From the NCBI GenBank assembly GCA_900457075.1, contig UGYN01000002.1:5022001-5086000 (forward strand): a stretch of DNA of 64,000 nucleotides. The letters run 5' to 3'. Both the position numbers and the translations under genes were made by a program. The notes under the pieces are model-generated. The model saw only the letters and a list, made by a program, of their open reading frames with translations, searched no databases and was not told the origin of the DNA. This DNA is from Serratia quinivorans. GTDB taxonomy: Bacteria; Pseudomonadota; Gammaproteobacteria; Enterobacterales; Enterobacteriaceae. Below are positions 34,127 through 44,330 of this stretch, piece after piece; positions within the stretch are counted from its first letter, which is position 1, and every line of letters begins with the position of its first letter.

Positions 34127-35323
34127 TTTATTCTCCCACGCCTCAAGCCCCTGCCGCTTCTCTCTGATGTAATCGTACCGGTCATAATGCTTTGACGAGA
34201 CCCCGGGGCGCTTGTGGTTCTGGATGCGGTCGCGCAGCTCGATGCTGAGTCCCATATCGCCGGCGAGGGTTTTAAATGTGCGTCGGATGTCGCGTGGCGT
34301 GAATGGCTCCAGGTCGTAGTCGTAACAAAAATCCTTGATGACCCGCGAGTAGTGTCCTGTATTGCGTAGGCTATCAGGACGGCGGGGTGAGGGGAAAAGG
34401 TGCTCCGACTTATGGCTGTTTAGCTGCTCGGTGACAAAATACCAGGCTGTATCGGTAAGCGGTACCACATGCCAGTTAAGCGACTTGGACAGTTCGGGCG
34501 GAATGGACAGCGTCCTGTCTCGTTCTACGACACTCCTCCGATAATTTTTGATGATTTCCCACGGCCGCTGGCCGCCGGTGTACAGAGAAATCATGAACAG
34601 TCGTTCCAGGTCGCGCGGCATGCCCGACGCCCCGGATTTTATTATCGTCAGTATCTTGGCCAACTCATCCCAGGACAAAAAGCGGTCAAGCGCCCTGTCG
34701 GCGCCAGGCTGGTCTGGTATGGCTGACACGGGGTTCATTGTCATACCGTACCGTTGCGGTTTGTCGACGCTCATTGGGTCGTTGTCCGCATGCAGTCCGA
34801 AATTGAATGCGGCATGCATAACGGCGCGTAGCTTGCTTGCGCCACCAATCGCCCCGCGGCGTATCATGTCACTCAGTACCAGCCTGATTTGGTGTGTCGT
34901 GACGTCCTTGGCCGGCGTTTTGGCGTTGATATGGCCGCAGGTCAATACGCCGTTCAACCGCCGCTCACTGAGTGCCCACGCCCGCTTACCCCGTATTTTC
35001 TGGTTGCTGATGTAGTCTGCAAACAGGTCACCCACACTGGCATAGCCAAATATGATGGCGCCGCCGTTCTGGAGGCTGGCCATTGCTGCCCGTGCCTTGT
35101 CCTGGGCAACCGAAAGTGTGATTTGCGGATAATCACCGATGCGCTCAAACCTTGCCTTTCCCCCTGCAAAGTAGCGGTAAACAAACACCCGACGGCCAGA
35201 AGGGTAAACCTTCACGCCCAAGCGTCCGGTTCCACGCGTGGCAGCGGCGTGCCACACGTAGTAAGCTGATGCTTTGGGCTTGAGCCCCTTAATTTTTGTG
35301 TCGGTCAATAAAATATTTGGCAT
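34112..35323 (-). CDS. int: Tyrosine integrase (P4-type, with Arm-binding domain)
   Basis: Recombinase that inserts and removes the prophage at ydbH. The 403 residues have an N-terminal DUF4102-type arm-binding domain (LTDTKIKGLKPKASAYYVWH, then GVKVYPSGRRVFVYRYFAGG), a core-binding domain, and a catalytic domain. Visible catalytic residues are Arg in LYTGGQRPWEI, the RDIRRTF box (the usual His replaced by Arg-Asp-Ile context), and Tyr near KHYDRYDYIRE. It lies 160 bases from attR and reads inward, towards the alpA-like gene. No frameshift. Confidence 0.92.
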   Translation of the reverse strand: MPNILLTDTKIKGLKPKASAYYVWHAAATRGTGRLGVKVYPSGRRVFVYRYFAGGKARFERIGDYPQITLSVAQDKARAAMASLQNGGAIIFGYASVGDLFADYISNQKIRGKRAWALSERRLNGVLTCGHINAKTPAKDVTTHQIRLVLSDMIRRGAIGGASKLRAVMHAAFNFGLHADNDPMSVDKPQRYGMTMNPVSAIPDQPGADRALDRFLSWDELAKILTIIKSGASGMPRDLERLFMISLYTGGQRPWEIIKNYRRSVVERDRTLSIPPELSKSLNWHVVPLTDTAWYFVTEQLNSHKSEHLFPSPRRPDSLRNTGHYSRVIKDFCYDYDLEPFTPRDIRRTFKTLAGDMGLSIELRDRIQNHKRPGVSSKHYDRYDYIREKRQGLEAWENKLNRL

Positions 35324-35481
35324 AAAATTACGGGTTCAGTTACGGGGCAAGTAGTGATTTAATTCCATTTGATACTTGCTTGCCATATCTAATTAATTTG
35401 TTCGTTATATGTCTTTGATGTTAAAACTAATTTAATGGATTTAAGCAAATGCCTATACACTTAAAAACATGCGCTACCTGT
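35324..35481. other. AT-rich region between int and attR
   Basis: About 158 bases without a gene. It must contain the int promoter on the minus strand, and after integration also whatever now drives ynbE-ydbL rightwards. The best plus-strand pair I see is TTGTTC (35,398) and TTAAAA (35,421) at 17 bases, weak. Integrase arm sites are expected here but cannot be recognised by eye. Confidence 0.4.
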
Positions 35482-35501
35482 CTGGAACAGGCCCTCTCAA
35501 A
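35482..35501. repeat. attR, right attachment repeat
   Basis: Matches 12311-12330 at 19 of 20 bases (C here where attL has A). Read in the ydbH frame it continues SKPGEQP and stops at a TGA overlapping the ynbE ATG. That looks like the original chromosomal junction. Confidence 0.88.
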
Positions 35502-35516
35502 ACCTGGGGAACAACC

Positions 35517-35714
35517 ATGAAAATCATCAGCGGGCCATTGCTGGTCGCCGTGCTGGGCACGTTTTTGCTGAGCGGCTGCGTGCCGCGCATCGAGGTCGCG
35601 ACGCCTAAAGATCCGATCACCATCAACATGAACGTGAAGATCGAGCATGAGATCCACATCAAGGTAGATAAGGACGTTGATAATCTGCTGAAAACCCAAA
35701 GCGGCCTTTTCTAG
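35517..35714 (+). CDS. ynbE: Outer-membrane lipoprotein YnbE
   Basis: A 65-residue lipoprotein that in E. coli interacts with YdbH to complete the intermembrane lipid-transport bridge. Signal peptide with lipobox FLLSGCV and the highly conserved mature part PRIEVATPKDPITINMNVKI. The ATG at 35517 probably overlapped the original ydbH stop. The prophage now lies immediately upstream, so the gene has lost the native ydbH-coupled transcription and translation. ydbL follows after eight bases. Confidence 0.93.
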   Translation: MKIISGPLLVAVLGTFLLSGCVPRIEVATPKDPITINMNVKIEHEIHIKVDKDVDNLLKTQSGLF

Positions 35715-35722
35715 GAGCCAAC

Positions 35723-36046
35723 ATGAAAAAACGTTATTTAGGTTTGATGGCCGCCGCCTGGATGTTCAGCAGCATGGCGATGGCGCTGACGCTCGATGAG
35801 GCCAAACAGCAGGGCCGCGTAGGGGAAACGCTCAGCGGTTATATCGCGCCGGTGAAGCAGGACGCCGAAACGCTGACGTTGGTGAAAAACATTAATGCCG
35901 GGCGCACCGAAAAATACCAGCAAGTGGCGGACAGCAATCATATTGCCATCGACGATGTGGCGCGCATGGCGGGGCAGAAGTTGGTAACGCGAGCCCCGGC
36001 TGGGGAATACGTGCGCGGTATTAACGGGCAGTGGCTGAAGAAATAA
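35723..36046 (+). CDS. ydbL: DUF1318 periplasmic protein YdbL
   Basis: A 107-residue exported protein acting with YdbH-YnbE, where in E. coli it influences YdbH-YnbE multimer formation. It has a signal peptide (LMAAAWMFSSMAMA) and the DUF1318 domain, with LDEAKQQGRVGETLSGYIAP and a C-terminal GEYVRGINGQWLKK. It is preceded by AGGAG and eight bases separate it from ynbE. No frameshift. Confidence 0.93.
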   Translation: MKKRYLGLMAAAWMFSSMAMALTLDEAKQQGRVGETLSGYIAPVKQDAETLTLVKNINAGRTEKYQQVADSNHIAIDDVARMAGQKLVTRAPAGEYVRGINGQWLKK

Positions 36047-36124
36047 AAAAACGCGCCGTCAGGCGTAATGCCGGTCAGTTAAGCAAAGTTCTGAATAAGA
36101 ATGTACGACGTTGTTTAAGTGGGC

Positions 36125-36213
36125 GTCCCCCTCTCCCGAGGGAGAGGGCCGGGGTGAGGGGCTTTCGTGTTGGTATGTATCCCCTCACCCTAACCCTCTC
36201 CCAAAGGAGAGGG
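36125..36213. repeat. REP-like inverted pair between ydbL and azoR
   Basis: Two related GC-rich units face each other. Unit 1 (36125-36161) has stem CCCTCTCCC / GGGAGAGGG; unit 2 (36181-36213) contains CCCTCACCCTAACCCTCTCC with its own stem. The same CCCTCACCC...CCCTCTCCC motif is common in REP elements of Gram-negative bacteria. The pair lies between the convergent genes ydbL and azoR and may end transcription from both. Confidence 0.75.
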
Positions 36214-36238
36214 AACAATACACCTTAACTGACAAGCA

Positions 36239-36880
<642 letters not shown>

Positions 36881-37134
36881 TTAAGACAGTGACATCAGGA
36901 CGGTGCGTCCCTTGCATGCAGTACACTCTATTCACATTTTTCCAGCAGTGATAGCGCAATATTTCGAGACCTTTGTTCGATTTTATTGAATAACCTTTTG
37001 GGCCTTAAGCGGCGGGATTATGGGGAAAAAGCGGCTTGTGATATTCTTCGCGTCCAAAGCTAAAAACGGGCTAACCCATTACCAAACCGTTGCTAACGCT
37101 TGATACAGCAGCGATGAAACAAGGAATACCGAAC

Positions 37135-40100
37135 GTGAAATCTCCGCTCGCGGCATTGTCTGCCCAACTGGGCGAGCTGATGCTCCGTGATCAACAGCGC
37201 CTGCAACGTCGGCTGCAGGGCGCACGAAAAATCAAAAATCCCGATGCTCAATTGGCGGCTGCCGTTGAAATCGAAAGTGACATGGCGCTGGCGTTGCGTA
37301 AGGTGCAATCCCGCGCTGCGACCTGCCCGAAAATAACCTATCCGGAAAAACCTGCCGGTCAGCCAGAAAAAGCAGGATATTCTGCAGGCGATCCGTGACC
37401 ATCAGGTGGTGATTGTTGCCGGTGAAACCGGCTCGGGGAAAACCACCCAGTTGCCGAAGATCTGCCTGGAATTGGGGCGCGGGGTCAAAGGGCTGATCGG
37501 TCATACCCAGCCTCGACGCCTGGCCGCGCGCACCGTGGCCAACCGCATTGCCGACGAACTGGAAACCCCATTGGGCGGCAGCGTCGGTTATAAGGTACGT
37601 TTTAACGATCAGGTCGGGGAAAATACCCTGGTCAAGCTGATGACCGACGGCATCCTGCTGGCGGAAATCCAGCAGGACCGACTGTTGATGCAGTACGACA
37701 CGCTGATTATCGATGAGGCGCATGAACGCAGCCTGAACATCGATTTTATCCTCGGCTACCTGCGCGAACTGCTACCGAAGCGCCCCGATCTGAAAGTCAT
37801 CATCACCTCGGCAACCATAGATCCGCAGCGGTTTTCACGTCACTTCAACAACGCGCCGATTATTGAAGTTTCCGGCCGGACTTATCCGGTGGAAGTCCGT
37901 TACCGCCCGGTGGTGGACGACGCCGACGATACCGACCGCGATCAACTGCAGGCGATTTTCGATGCGGTGGACGAACTTGGCCGCGAAGGGCCGGGGGATA
38001 TCCTGATCTTTATGAGCGGTGAGCGCGAAATCCGTGATACCGCTGATGCATTGAATCGCCTCAATCTGCCACATACCGAAGTCTTGCCGCTGTATGCCCG
38101 GCTGTCCAACAGCGAACAGAACCGGGTATTTCAGTCACACCACGGGCGGCGCATTGTGCTGGCCACCAACGTGGCGGAAACCTCATTAACCGTACCGGGC
38201 ATCAAGTATGTGATTGATCCGGGGACGGCGCGTATCAGCCGCTACAGCTTCCGTACCAAGGTACAGCGACTGCCGATCGAGCCGGTGTCTCAGCCTCGGC
38301 CAACCAGCGTAAGGGCCGCTGCGGCCGTGTGTCGGACGGTATTTGTATTCGCCTGTATGCGGAACAGGATTTCCTGTCGCGACCGGAGTTTACCGATCCG
38401 GAGATCCTGCGCACCAACCTGGCATCGGTGATTTTGCAGATGACCTCGCTCGGGCTGGGCGACATCGCCGCATTCCCGTTCGTGGAAGCGCCGGACAAAC
38501 GCAATATTCTGGATGGCGTGCGTCTGCTGGAAGAATTGGGGGCGATTAAAACGGCAGACAATGGCCACTACCAGCTCACCGCGCAGGGCCGTCAATTGGC
38601 ACAGTTGCCGATCGACCCACGCCTGGCGCGTATGGTGCTGGAAGCGCAGAAGAGCGGTAGCGTGCGCGAGGTGATGATTATCACCGCGGCGTTGTCGATT
38701 CAGGATCCGCGTGAACGGCCAATGGACAAACAGCAGGCGTCGGATGAAAAGCACCGTCGCTTCGCGGATAAAGACTCGGACTTCCTGGCCTACGTGAACC
38801 TGTGGGACTGGCTGAAAGAGCAGCAAAAAGAGCATTCCTCCAGCCAGTTCCGTCGGCTGTGCCGCAATGATTTCCTGAACTACCTGCGGGTGCGCGAATG
38901 GCAGGATATTTACACCCAACTGCGTCAGGTGGTGAAAGAGCTGGGGCTGCCGGTTAACAGCGAGCCTTCCGATTACCGCAGCGTACATACCGCACTGCTG
39001 ACCGGCTTGCTGTCGCACATCGGTCAGAAAGATGTCGACAAGCAGGAGTTCACCGGTGCTCGCAATGCGCGTTTCTCCATCTTCCCGGGTTCCGGCCTGT
39101 TCAAGAAGCCGCCGAAGTGGACCATGGTGGCCGAACTGGTGGAAACCAGCCGCCTGTGGGGGCGTATTGCCGCTCGTATTGAGCCGGAATGGATAGAACC
39201 GCTGGCTCAGCATCTGGTGAAGCACAGCTACAGCGAACCCCACTGGTCCAAATCCCAGGGGGCGGTGATGGCCAGCGAAAAGGTAACGCTGTTCGGGTTG
39301 CCGATCGTTGCCGCGCGCTCGGTCAATTACAGCACCATTGATCCGCTGCTGTGCCGTGAGCTGTTTATCCGCCATGCGTTGGTGGAAGGCGACTGGCAGA
39401 CGCGACATGCGTTCTTTGCCGCTAACCTGAAACTGCGTGCCGAAGTGGAAGAGCTGGAACATAAATCGCGTCGCCGTGACATTCTGGTGGACGACGAAAC
39501 CCTGTTTGCTTTCTACGATCAGCGCATTCCGAACGATGTGGTGTCTGGACGCCATTTCGATAACTGGTGGAAAAACGTCGGTAAGCAAAATTCAGACCTG
39601 CTCAGCTTTGAAAAAGAAATGCTGATCAAAGACGGTGCCAATCAGGTCAGTGCGCTGGACTACCCAAACACCTGGTACCAGGGCAACCTCAAACTGCGCC
39701 TGACTTACCAGTTTGAACCGGGCACCGACGCCGATGGCGTGACGGTACACATTCCGCTGCCTATCCTTAATCAGGTAGAGCAGCAGGGCTTTGAATGGCA
39801 GATCCCGGGCATTCGTCGGGAACTGATCATTGCCCTGATCAAGTCCTTGCCGAAGCCGGTACGCCGCAACTTTGTGCCGGCACCGAACTACGCCGAAGCT
39901 TTCCTGGGGCGGGCGACGCCGCTGGAGATGCCGCTGCTGGATTCACTGGAGCGCGAGCTGCGTCGCATGACTGGTGTGACGGTGTCACGTGAAGACTGGC
40001 AATGGGATCAGGTGCCCGATCACCTCAAGATGACATTCCGGGTGGTGGGTGAAAAACACAAAACCCTGCTTGAAGGCAAAGATCTGACGGCATTGAAGCT

Positions 40101-41022
40101 CAAGCTGAAGGACAAGGTGCAGGAAACGCTGTCGGCGGTGGCGGACGATGGGCTGGAACAAAGCAATCTGCATATCTGGAGCTTCGGCAAACTGCCGGAG
40201 TTTTATGAGCAGAAACGCGGTGGCTATTCGATGAAGGCCTACCCGGCGCTGGTGGACGAAAAAGACAGCGTGGCGATCCGCCTGTTCGACAGCGAGCAGG
40301 AGCAGCGACAGGCGATGTGGCAGGGCACGCGCCGCCTGCTGTTGTTGAATATTCCTTCACCTATCAAATATCTGCATGAAAAACTGCCGAACAAGGCCAA
40401 GCTGGGGCTGTACTTTAACCCTTACGGCAGGGTGCTGGATCTGATCGACGATTGCATTTCGTGCGGCATCGATAAACTGATCGCCGAACACGGCGGGCCG
40501 GTGTGGCAGGAGGAAAACTTTGCCCGTCTGCAGGAGCTGGTGCGCGGCGAACTGAATGAAACGGTGGTGGGCGTAGCCAAACAGGTCGAACAAATCCTGA
40601 CGGCGGTGTTTAACATCAACAAGCGCTTGAAAGGCCGGGTTGATATCTCGTTGGCGCTGGCACTGTCAGATATCAAAACTCAGCTCGGCGCTCTGGTTTA
40701 TCGTGGGTTCGTCACCAACAACGGCTGGAAGCGCCTGCCGGATACGCTACGTTATCTGCAGGCGATTGAACGTCGGTTGGAGAAACTGGCTATCGATCCG
40801 CACCGCGACCGAGCGCAAATGCTACGGGTGGAACAGGTGCAGCAGGCCTGGCAGCAATGGCTGAACAAACTGCCGCCGAAACGCCAGCAGGATGACGAGG
40901 TGAAAGAGGTGCGCTGGATGATTGAAGAGCTGCGCGTCAGCCTGTTCGCTCAGCAATTGGGCACGCCTTATCCGATCTCGGACAAGCGTATCCTGCAGAC
41001 TATCGAGCAGCTTTCAGTGTAA
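37135..41022 (+). CDS. hrpA: ATP-dependent RNA helicase HrpA (two one-base frameshifts as written)
   Basis: DEAH-box helicase; E. coli HrpA acts on mRNA processing and helps resolve collided ribosomes. Restored length is 1295 residues (E. coli 1300). The sequence shows [11 protein letters not shown] (Walker A), [11 protein letters not shown] (DEAH), [25 protein letters not shown] and the long C-terminal HrpA domain. One extra A in the A5 run near 37348 and one missing G near 38297 (CAGCC for CAGGCC) break the frame; both corrections restore exact E. coli-like sequence. I prefer the GTG at 37135 (AAGGA nine bases upstream); ATG 37114 is possible. Likely functional, errors likely technical. Confidence 0.92.
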
Positions 41023-41028
41023 TTAATC

Positions 41029-41060
41029 GGGGGCAATAAGTTGCCCCCGGGTTTTATTTT
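41029..41060 (+). terminator. Intrinsic terminator of hrpA
   Basis: GGGGGCAA-taag-TTGCCCCC stem followed by GGGTTTTATTTT, overlapping the last bases of the convergent ydgD gene. Confidence 0.88.
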
Positions 41061-41875
41061 CCCGCCGCCAGCGCGTCCAGCGCATCGCGGATACCGGTCA
41101 CCGCCAGCGCGCGGTTATCGGCGCGGTAACGGTCTTTGGCTGCCGGTGCGGAGCTTTGAATAGCAATAAGCCGCCAACCTTCGGCAGTTTTCAGCAGTAA
41201 CGGCGAACCGCTATCGCCGGGCAGGGTATCGCACTGGTGTGAAAGTACGCCTTGTTGCGCCCAGCCGGTCACTTTACAGTTCTGGTGGCTGTAGAGATCG
41301 TCCAGATGGTCTTCCGGGTATCCCGCCTGGGTAATCAGCCGTTTGGCTTGTTTCATTGCCTGGGTCAGTGCCTTGCTGTCGCCTTGCCACAACGGCAGCG
41401 GCTTAATCGGCAAGGTTTTTTTATCCTTCAGACGGATCAGGGCAAAGTCATAGGCCGCTGCCGCTGGCGGTACAATCCAGCCATCGCCGTCAGGTTTGAG
41501 TTTTTTCCCCAGTTTGCGATCCACCAGCGTCTCAATATTGTCGGTCTGGTATTTCCAGGTCTTATTACCGGCAACAAAACGCAGCGCAATGGCTTTATCC
41601 AGTTGACCCGGTGGTGCCAGCACGCAGTGGCCTGCGGTGAGCGCCAGATGCGGAGAGATCAGCGTGGCGGTGCACAGGTTACCGCTGGCGGTTTCCACTT
41701 GCCCAATGGCCTGCCACGGCCAACCGTCGGTTTCCGTTACTTTTATTCGTTCATCCTTGCCAAAAAACAGGCGGGTTTGCTCAGCGGTCGACGAATCGGA
41801 TGGGCTGTCAGCCCGTGCTGAGAGGGAGAGTGCGAGCGGGAATGAGCACAGCAACAGCAAAACGGTTATGCGCAT
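41054..41875 (-). CDS. ydgD: Periplasmic trypsin-like serine protease YdgD
   Basis: Exported S1-family peptidase. The ATG at 41875 gives a signal peptide ([20 protein letters not shown]); a longer frame from 41914 would put 13 residues before it. The catalytic triad is visible as His in TAGHC, Asp in YDFALIRL and Ser in GDSGSP. A pair of cysteines around [10 protein letters not shown] and SHQCDTLPG is also usual for the family. About 273 residues. The position beside ydgU and asr matches E. coli. Substrate unknown. Confidence 0.88.
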   Translation of the reverse strand: MRITVLLLLCSFPLALSLSARADSPSDSSTAEQTRLFFGKDERIKVTETDGWPWQAIGQVETASGNLCTATLISPHLALTAGHCVLAPPGQLDKAIALRFVAGNKTWKYQTDNIETLVDRKLGKKLKPDGDGWIVPPAAAAYDFALIRLKDKKTLPIKPLPLWQGDSKALTQAMKQAKRLITQAGYPEDHLDDLYSHQNCKVTGWAQQGVLSHQCDTLPGDSGSPLLLKTAEGWRLIAIQSSAPAAKDRYRADNRALAVTGIRDALDALAAGK

Positions 41876-42003
41876 AGGTTTCTTGCCTGGAAAATACGGA
41901 TCATCCATAAACACACTGAATGGTAACTATAGACTGAATTAGTCGCCGTGTGGATGGGCAGTGATTGATTTTTCAATAATTTATTATCCAGAGGGCGGTG
42001 TGG

Positions 42004-42084
42004 CTACAGATAAAAAAAGGCGGCGATCAGTCCACAGAGGATCAGCGTGGTCAGAATGATTTCAAATAGGTAGCGACGCAGCAT
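42004..42084 (-). CDS. ydgU: 26-residue membrane protein YdgU
   Basis: A tiny single-span protein (MLRRYLFEIILTTLILCGLI, ending AAFFYL). It resembles E. coli YdgU in length, the xxRYxFE start, the LILCxLI core and location between asr and ydgD. A GGGGG stretch precedes the ATG. It lies between the asr terminator and ydgD, so asr read-through could express it in acid. Function unknown. Confidence 0.75.
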   Translation of the reverse strand: MLRRYLFEIILTTLILCGLIAAFFYL

Positions 42085-42101
42085 GATGAGAACCCCCGAT
42101 G

Positions 42102-42126
42102 AAAAAACACCCGGCGAACCGGGTGT
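42102..42126 (-). terminator. Intrinsic terminator of asr
   Basis: On the minus strand ACACCCGG-ttcg-CCGGGTGT is followed by six T (the A run at 42102-42107 of the plus strand). Confidence 0.88.
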
Positions 42127-42175
42127 TGGACAACTCAAGCCTGAACTGGTGAGGGGAGCCTCACATTAATTGCTG

Positions 42176-42457
42176 TTACGCCGCTTTTTTATGGCTGGCT
42201 GTTTTGTGGTGTTTTTTAGCTGCCTGGGCTTTCTGAGCCGGCGCTTTTTTGTGGTGTTTTTTGGCGGCCTGAGCTTTTTGAGCTGGGGCATTCTTCGCGT
42301 GATGTTTTTTCACGTGAGTGGTCTTGGCTGGTGCAGCCGCGGTGGTGGTAGCCGTCGCCGCAGGTGCGGTAGTGGTGGTAGTGGCAGCGTCAGCAGCGAA
42401 GGCAACAGAAGACAGACCCATTGCAGCGGCAACAACCAGAGCTAATACTTTTTTCAT
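42176..42457 (-). CDS. asr: Acid shock protein Asr
   Basis: Periplasmic basic, intrinsically disordered protein strongly induced by acid; it acts as a chaperone for periplasmic proteins. The 93 residues have a signal peptide ([20 protein letters not shown]), a Thr/Ala linker, then two near-identical repeats of [14 protein letters not shown] and a KKHHAK-rich tail. The RstA box at 42563-42576 and the nearby rstBA operon fit known regulation. A terminator follows. Confidence 0.93.
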   Translation of the reverse strand: MKKVLALVVAAAMGLSSVAFAADAATTTTTAPAATATTTAAAPAKTTHVKKHHAKNAPAQKAQAAKKHHKKAPAQKAQAAKKHHKTASHKKAA

Positions 42458-42562
42458 CGTTGATTCCTCAAGTTACTCATCATGTATCAAGCCCACTGCG
42501 GGGCCGGTGATAAGATAGTAGGCAAACGGCCCGATGCTTTCCGTGAGTGATTGGTTTCGGCG

Positions 42563-42576
42563 TGTAACCTAATGTA
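42563..42576 (-). promoter_or_regulatory. RstA box upstream of asr
   Basis: Read on the minus strand the site is TACATTAGGTTACA. It matches the RstA consensus TACATNTNGTTACA at all but one fixed position. It lies 106-119 bases upstream of the asr start. The rstA gene is 3 kb away on the same strand. Confidence 0.7.
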
Positions 42577-42734
42577 CAGCGCGAGCACTGGCCGGTTAAC
42601 GAACCGGAACCATCGAAGTTTAAATCTCACTTTAGTTACAACATACATATAGAGAGTGGCCAACCGGTACTCTGCAGCCTGGGCGTCTTGGGTGAAGGAG
42701 GTGCGCTATGGAATAGCGGCGGCAAAACAGGGGG

Positions 42735-42759
42735 AAAAGGCACGGGATTAGCCGTGCCT
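42735..42759 (-). terminator. Intrinsic terminator of the M32 carboxypeptidase gene
   Basis: AGGCACGG / CCGTGCCT stem with a short A run on the plus strand (T run on the minus), just past the stop at 42767. Confidence 0.75.
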
Positions 42760-42766
42760 GGGGATC

Positions 42767-44264
42767 TTACAGGTAACGACTTTCCAAATGCTTACGGAAA
42801 TAGTCTGGGTTCAGGGCCTCGCCGGTCGCATTGGCGATCAGGGTATTGGTAGGGAAACGGCTGCCGTGACGCCAGATATTCTGCTTCAGCCATTGGAACA
42901 GCGGATTCAGGTTGCCTTCGGCAATGTCACTGTCCAGCGTTGGCAGCGCTTTGCGGACGCTGTGGAACAGTTGCGCGGCATACATGGCACCCAGGGTGTA
43001 AGTCGGGAAGTAACCGAAGGCACCATCGGTCCAGTGAATATCCTGCATACAACCGTTACGGTAGTTGCCGATAGTATCGAGGCCAAGGTAACCGTGCATT
43101 TTCTCGCCCCACAGCGCCGGGATATCTTCTACCTCAATCTCGCCTTCGACCAGAGCTTTTTCGATTTCATAGCGCAGGATCACGTGCGCCGGGTAGCTGA
43201 CTTCGTCAGCGTCTACGCGGATCAGGCCTGGTTTCACTCGCTGATTTAGTCGGATGAAGTTACCTTCTTCCAATGCCGGTTGTTCGCCGAATTGTTTGAC
43301 CACCAGTGGACGCAGGATCTTCAGGAAATCGCTGCCGCGCGCCAGTTGCATTTCAAACAGCAGACTCTGCGACTCATGGATAGCGGTTGAACGAGCCTGG
43401 GCTACCGGCTGGCCCAGCCATTCGCGTGGCAGATTTTGTTCGTAACGAGCATGGCCGGTTTCATGCACGATGCCGAGCAATGCGGTCAGAAATTCTTTGT
43501 CGTTGTAGCGGGTGGTAATACGAACATCTTCCGGTACGCCCGCCGCAGAATGGGTGAGCGCTGACGTCCACGCGACCGCCGTCGAAGTTAAAGCCGAGCA
43601 GCTTCATCACGCTCAGGCTCAGTTGACGTTGGGTTTCCACATTGAACGGCCCCTGCGGAACCAGACAAGGTTCCTGGGCCTGTTTGGCCACCACCTTCTG
43701 CAGCAGGTCGGGCAGCCAGGTTTTCAGGTCACCAAAGATACGGTCTATATCGCTGCTGCGCATTCCCGGTTCATAAAGGTTCAGCAGGGCATCATAACGA
43801 CTGCTACCTGCCGCTTCGGCACGGATCTGCGCTTCCTGGCGGCTCAGTTTAACCACTTCGCGCAGATTCTCCGCGAAACCTTCCCAGTCGTTGGCTGGGC
43901 GTTGGGAACGCCAGGCATGTTCACAGCGTGCACCGGCCAGGGATTTAGCCTCGACCAACGATTCTGGTACCAGCACTGCATTGTCATACTGGCGGCGCAT
44001 CTCCAGCAAATTCGCCTGGTCAATGCCGTCCAGCGTTTCTTGCTGTGCGCGTTCAAACAGACGGCCGGTTTTATCCGACGTTAAAATCTGGTGTTGCAAT
44101 ACGCTTAGCTCAGCCAGTGCCTCGGAACGCGCTTTGCTGCCGCCCGGTGGCATCATGGTTTGCATATCCCAGCCGGCAATGGCGGAGAGATGGCCGAAGC
44201 GTGACAGGCGGGTGAAAATGGCACGCAGCTCGTCGTAAGAAGAAGGGGAATGTGCAGATGTCAT
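42767..44264 (-). CDS. M32-family metallocarboxypeptidase, one frameshift as written
   Basis: Zinc carboxypeptidase of the thermostable carboxypeptidase 1 (Taq) family, cytoplasmic. The N-terminal frame (44264 to about 43540) joins the C-terminal frame by removing one C/G from the CCC run at 43539-43541. This restores DVSAHPFCGGVPEDVRITTR and 498 residues, the usual length. The active-site HExxH is HETGH in VHETGHARYEQN. The Glu-containing QDIHWTDGAFGYFPTY helix and GAMYAAQ follow. Probably functional, the indel being technical. The peptide substrate is unknown. Confidence 0.85.
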
Positions 44265-44330
44265 CGTTTAGCTCCATTTTTTGTAAACCGGATCACTGTT
44301 TCGCGTTTTTATGCTGCCACGTAAACGGGG

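Larger units (their letters stand above)
12311..35501. mobile_element. Podovirus-type prophage in the 3' end of ydbH (about 23.2 kb)
   Basis: Bounded by a 19/20 direct repeat (12311-12330 and 35482-35501). A tyrosine integrase lies just inside the right end and a full structural module fills the left 16 kb. Genes for terminase, portal, scaffold, capsid, internal proteins, adaptor and tail nozzle are present. There is no tape measure or sheath gene, which fits a short tail. No replication gene or CI-type repressor was recognised, and the early region is only about 5 kb of small genes, many with one-base frameshifts. It may be defective, reduced, or simply poorly sequenced. Confidence 0.93.

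Noticed and set aside
41028..42500. Many long antisense frames opposite ydgD and asr
   Set aside because: They follow codon-position shadowing of GC-rich genes and have no start signals.
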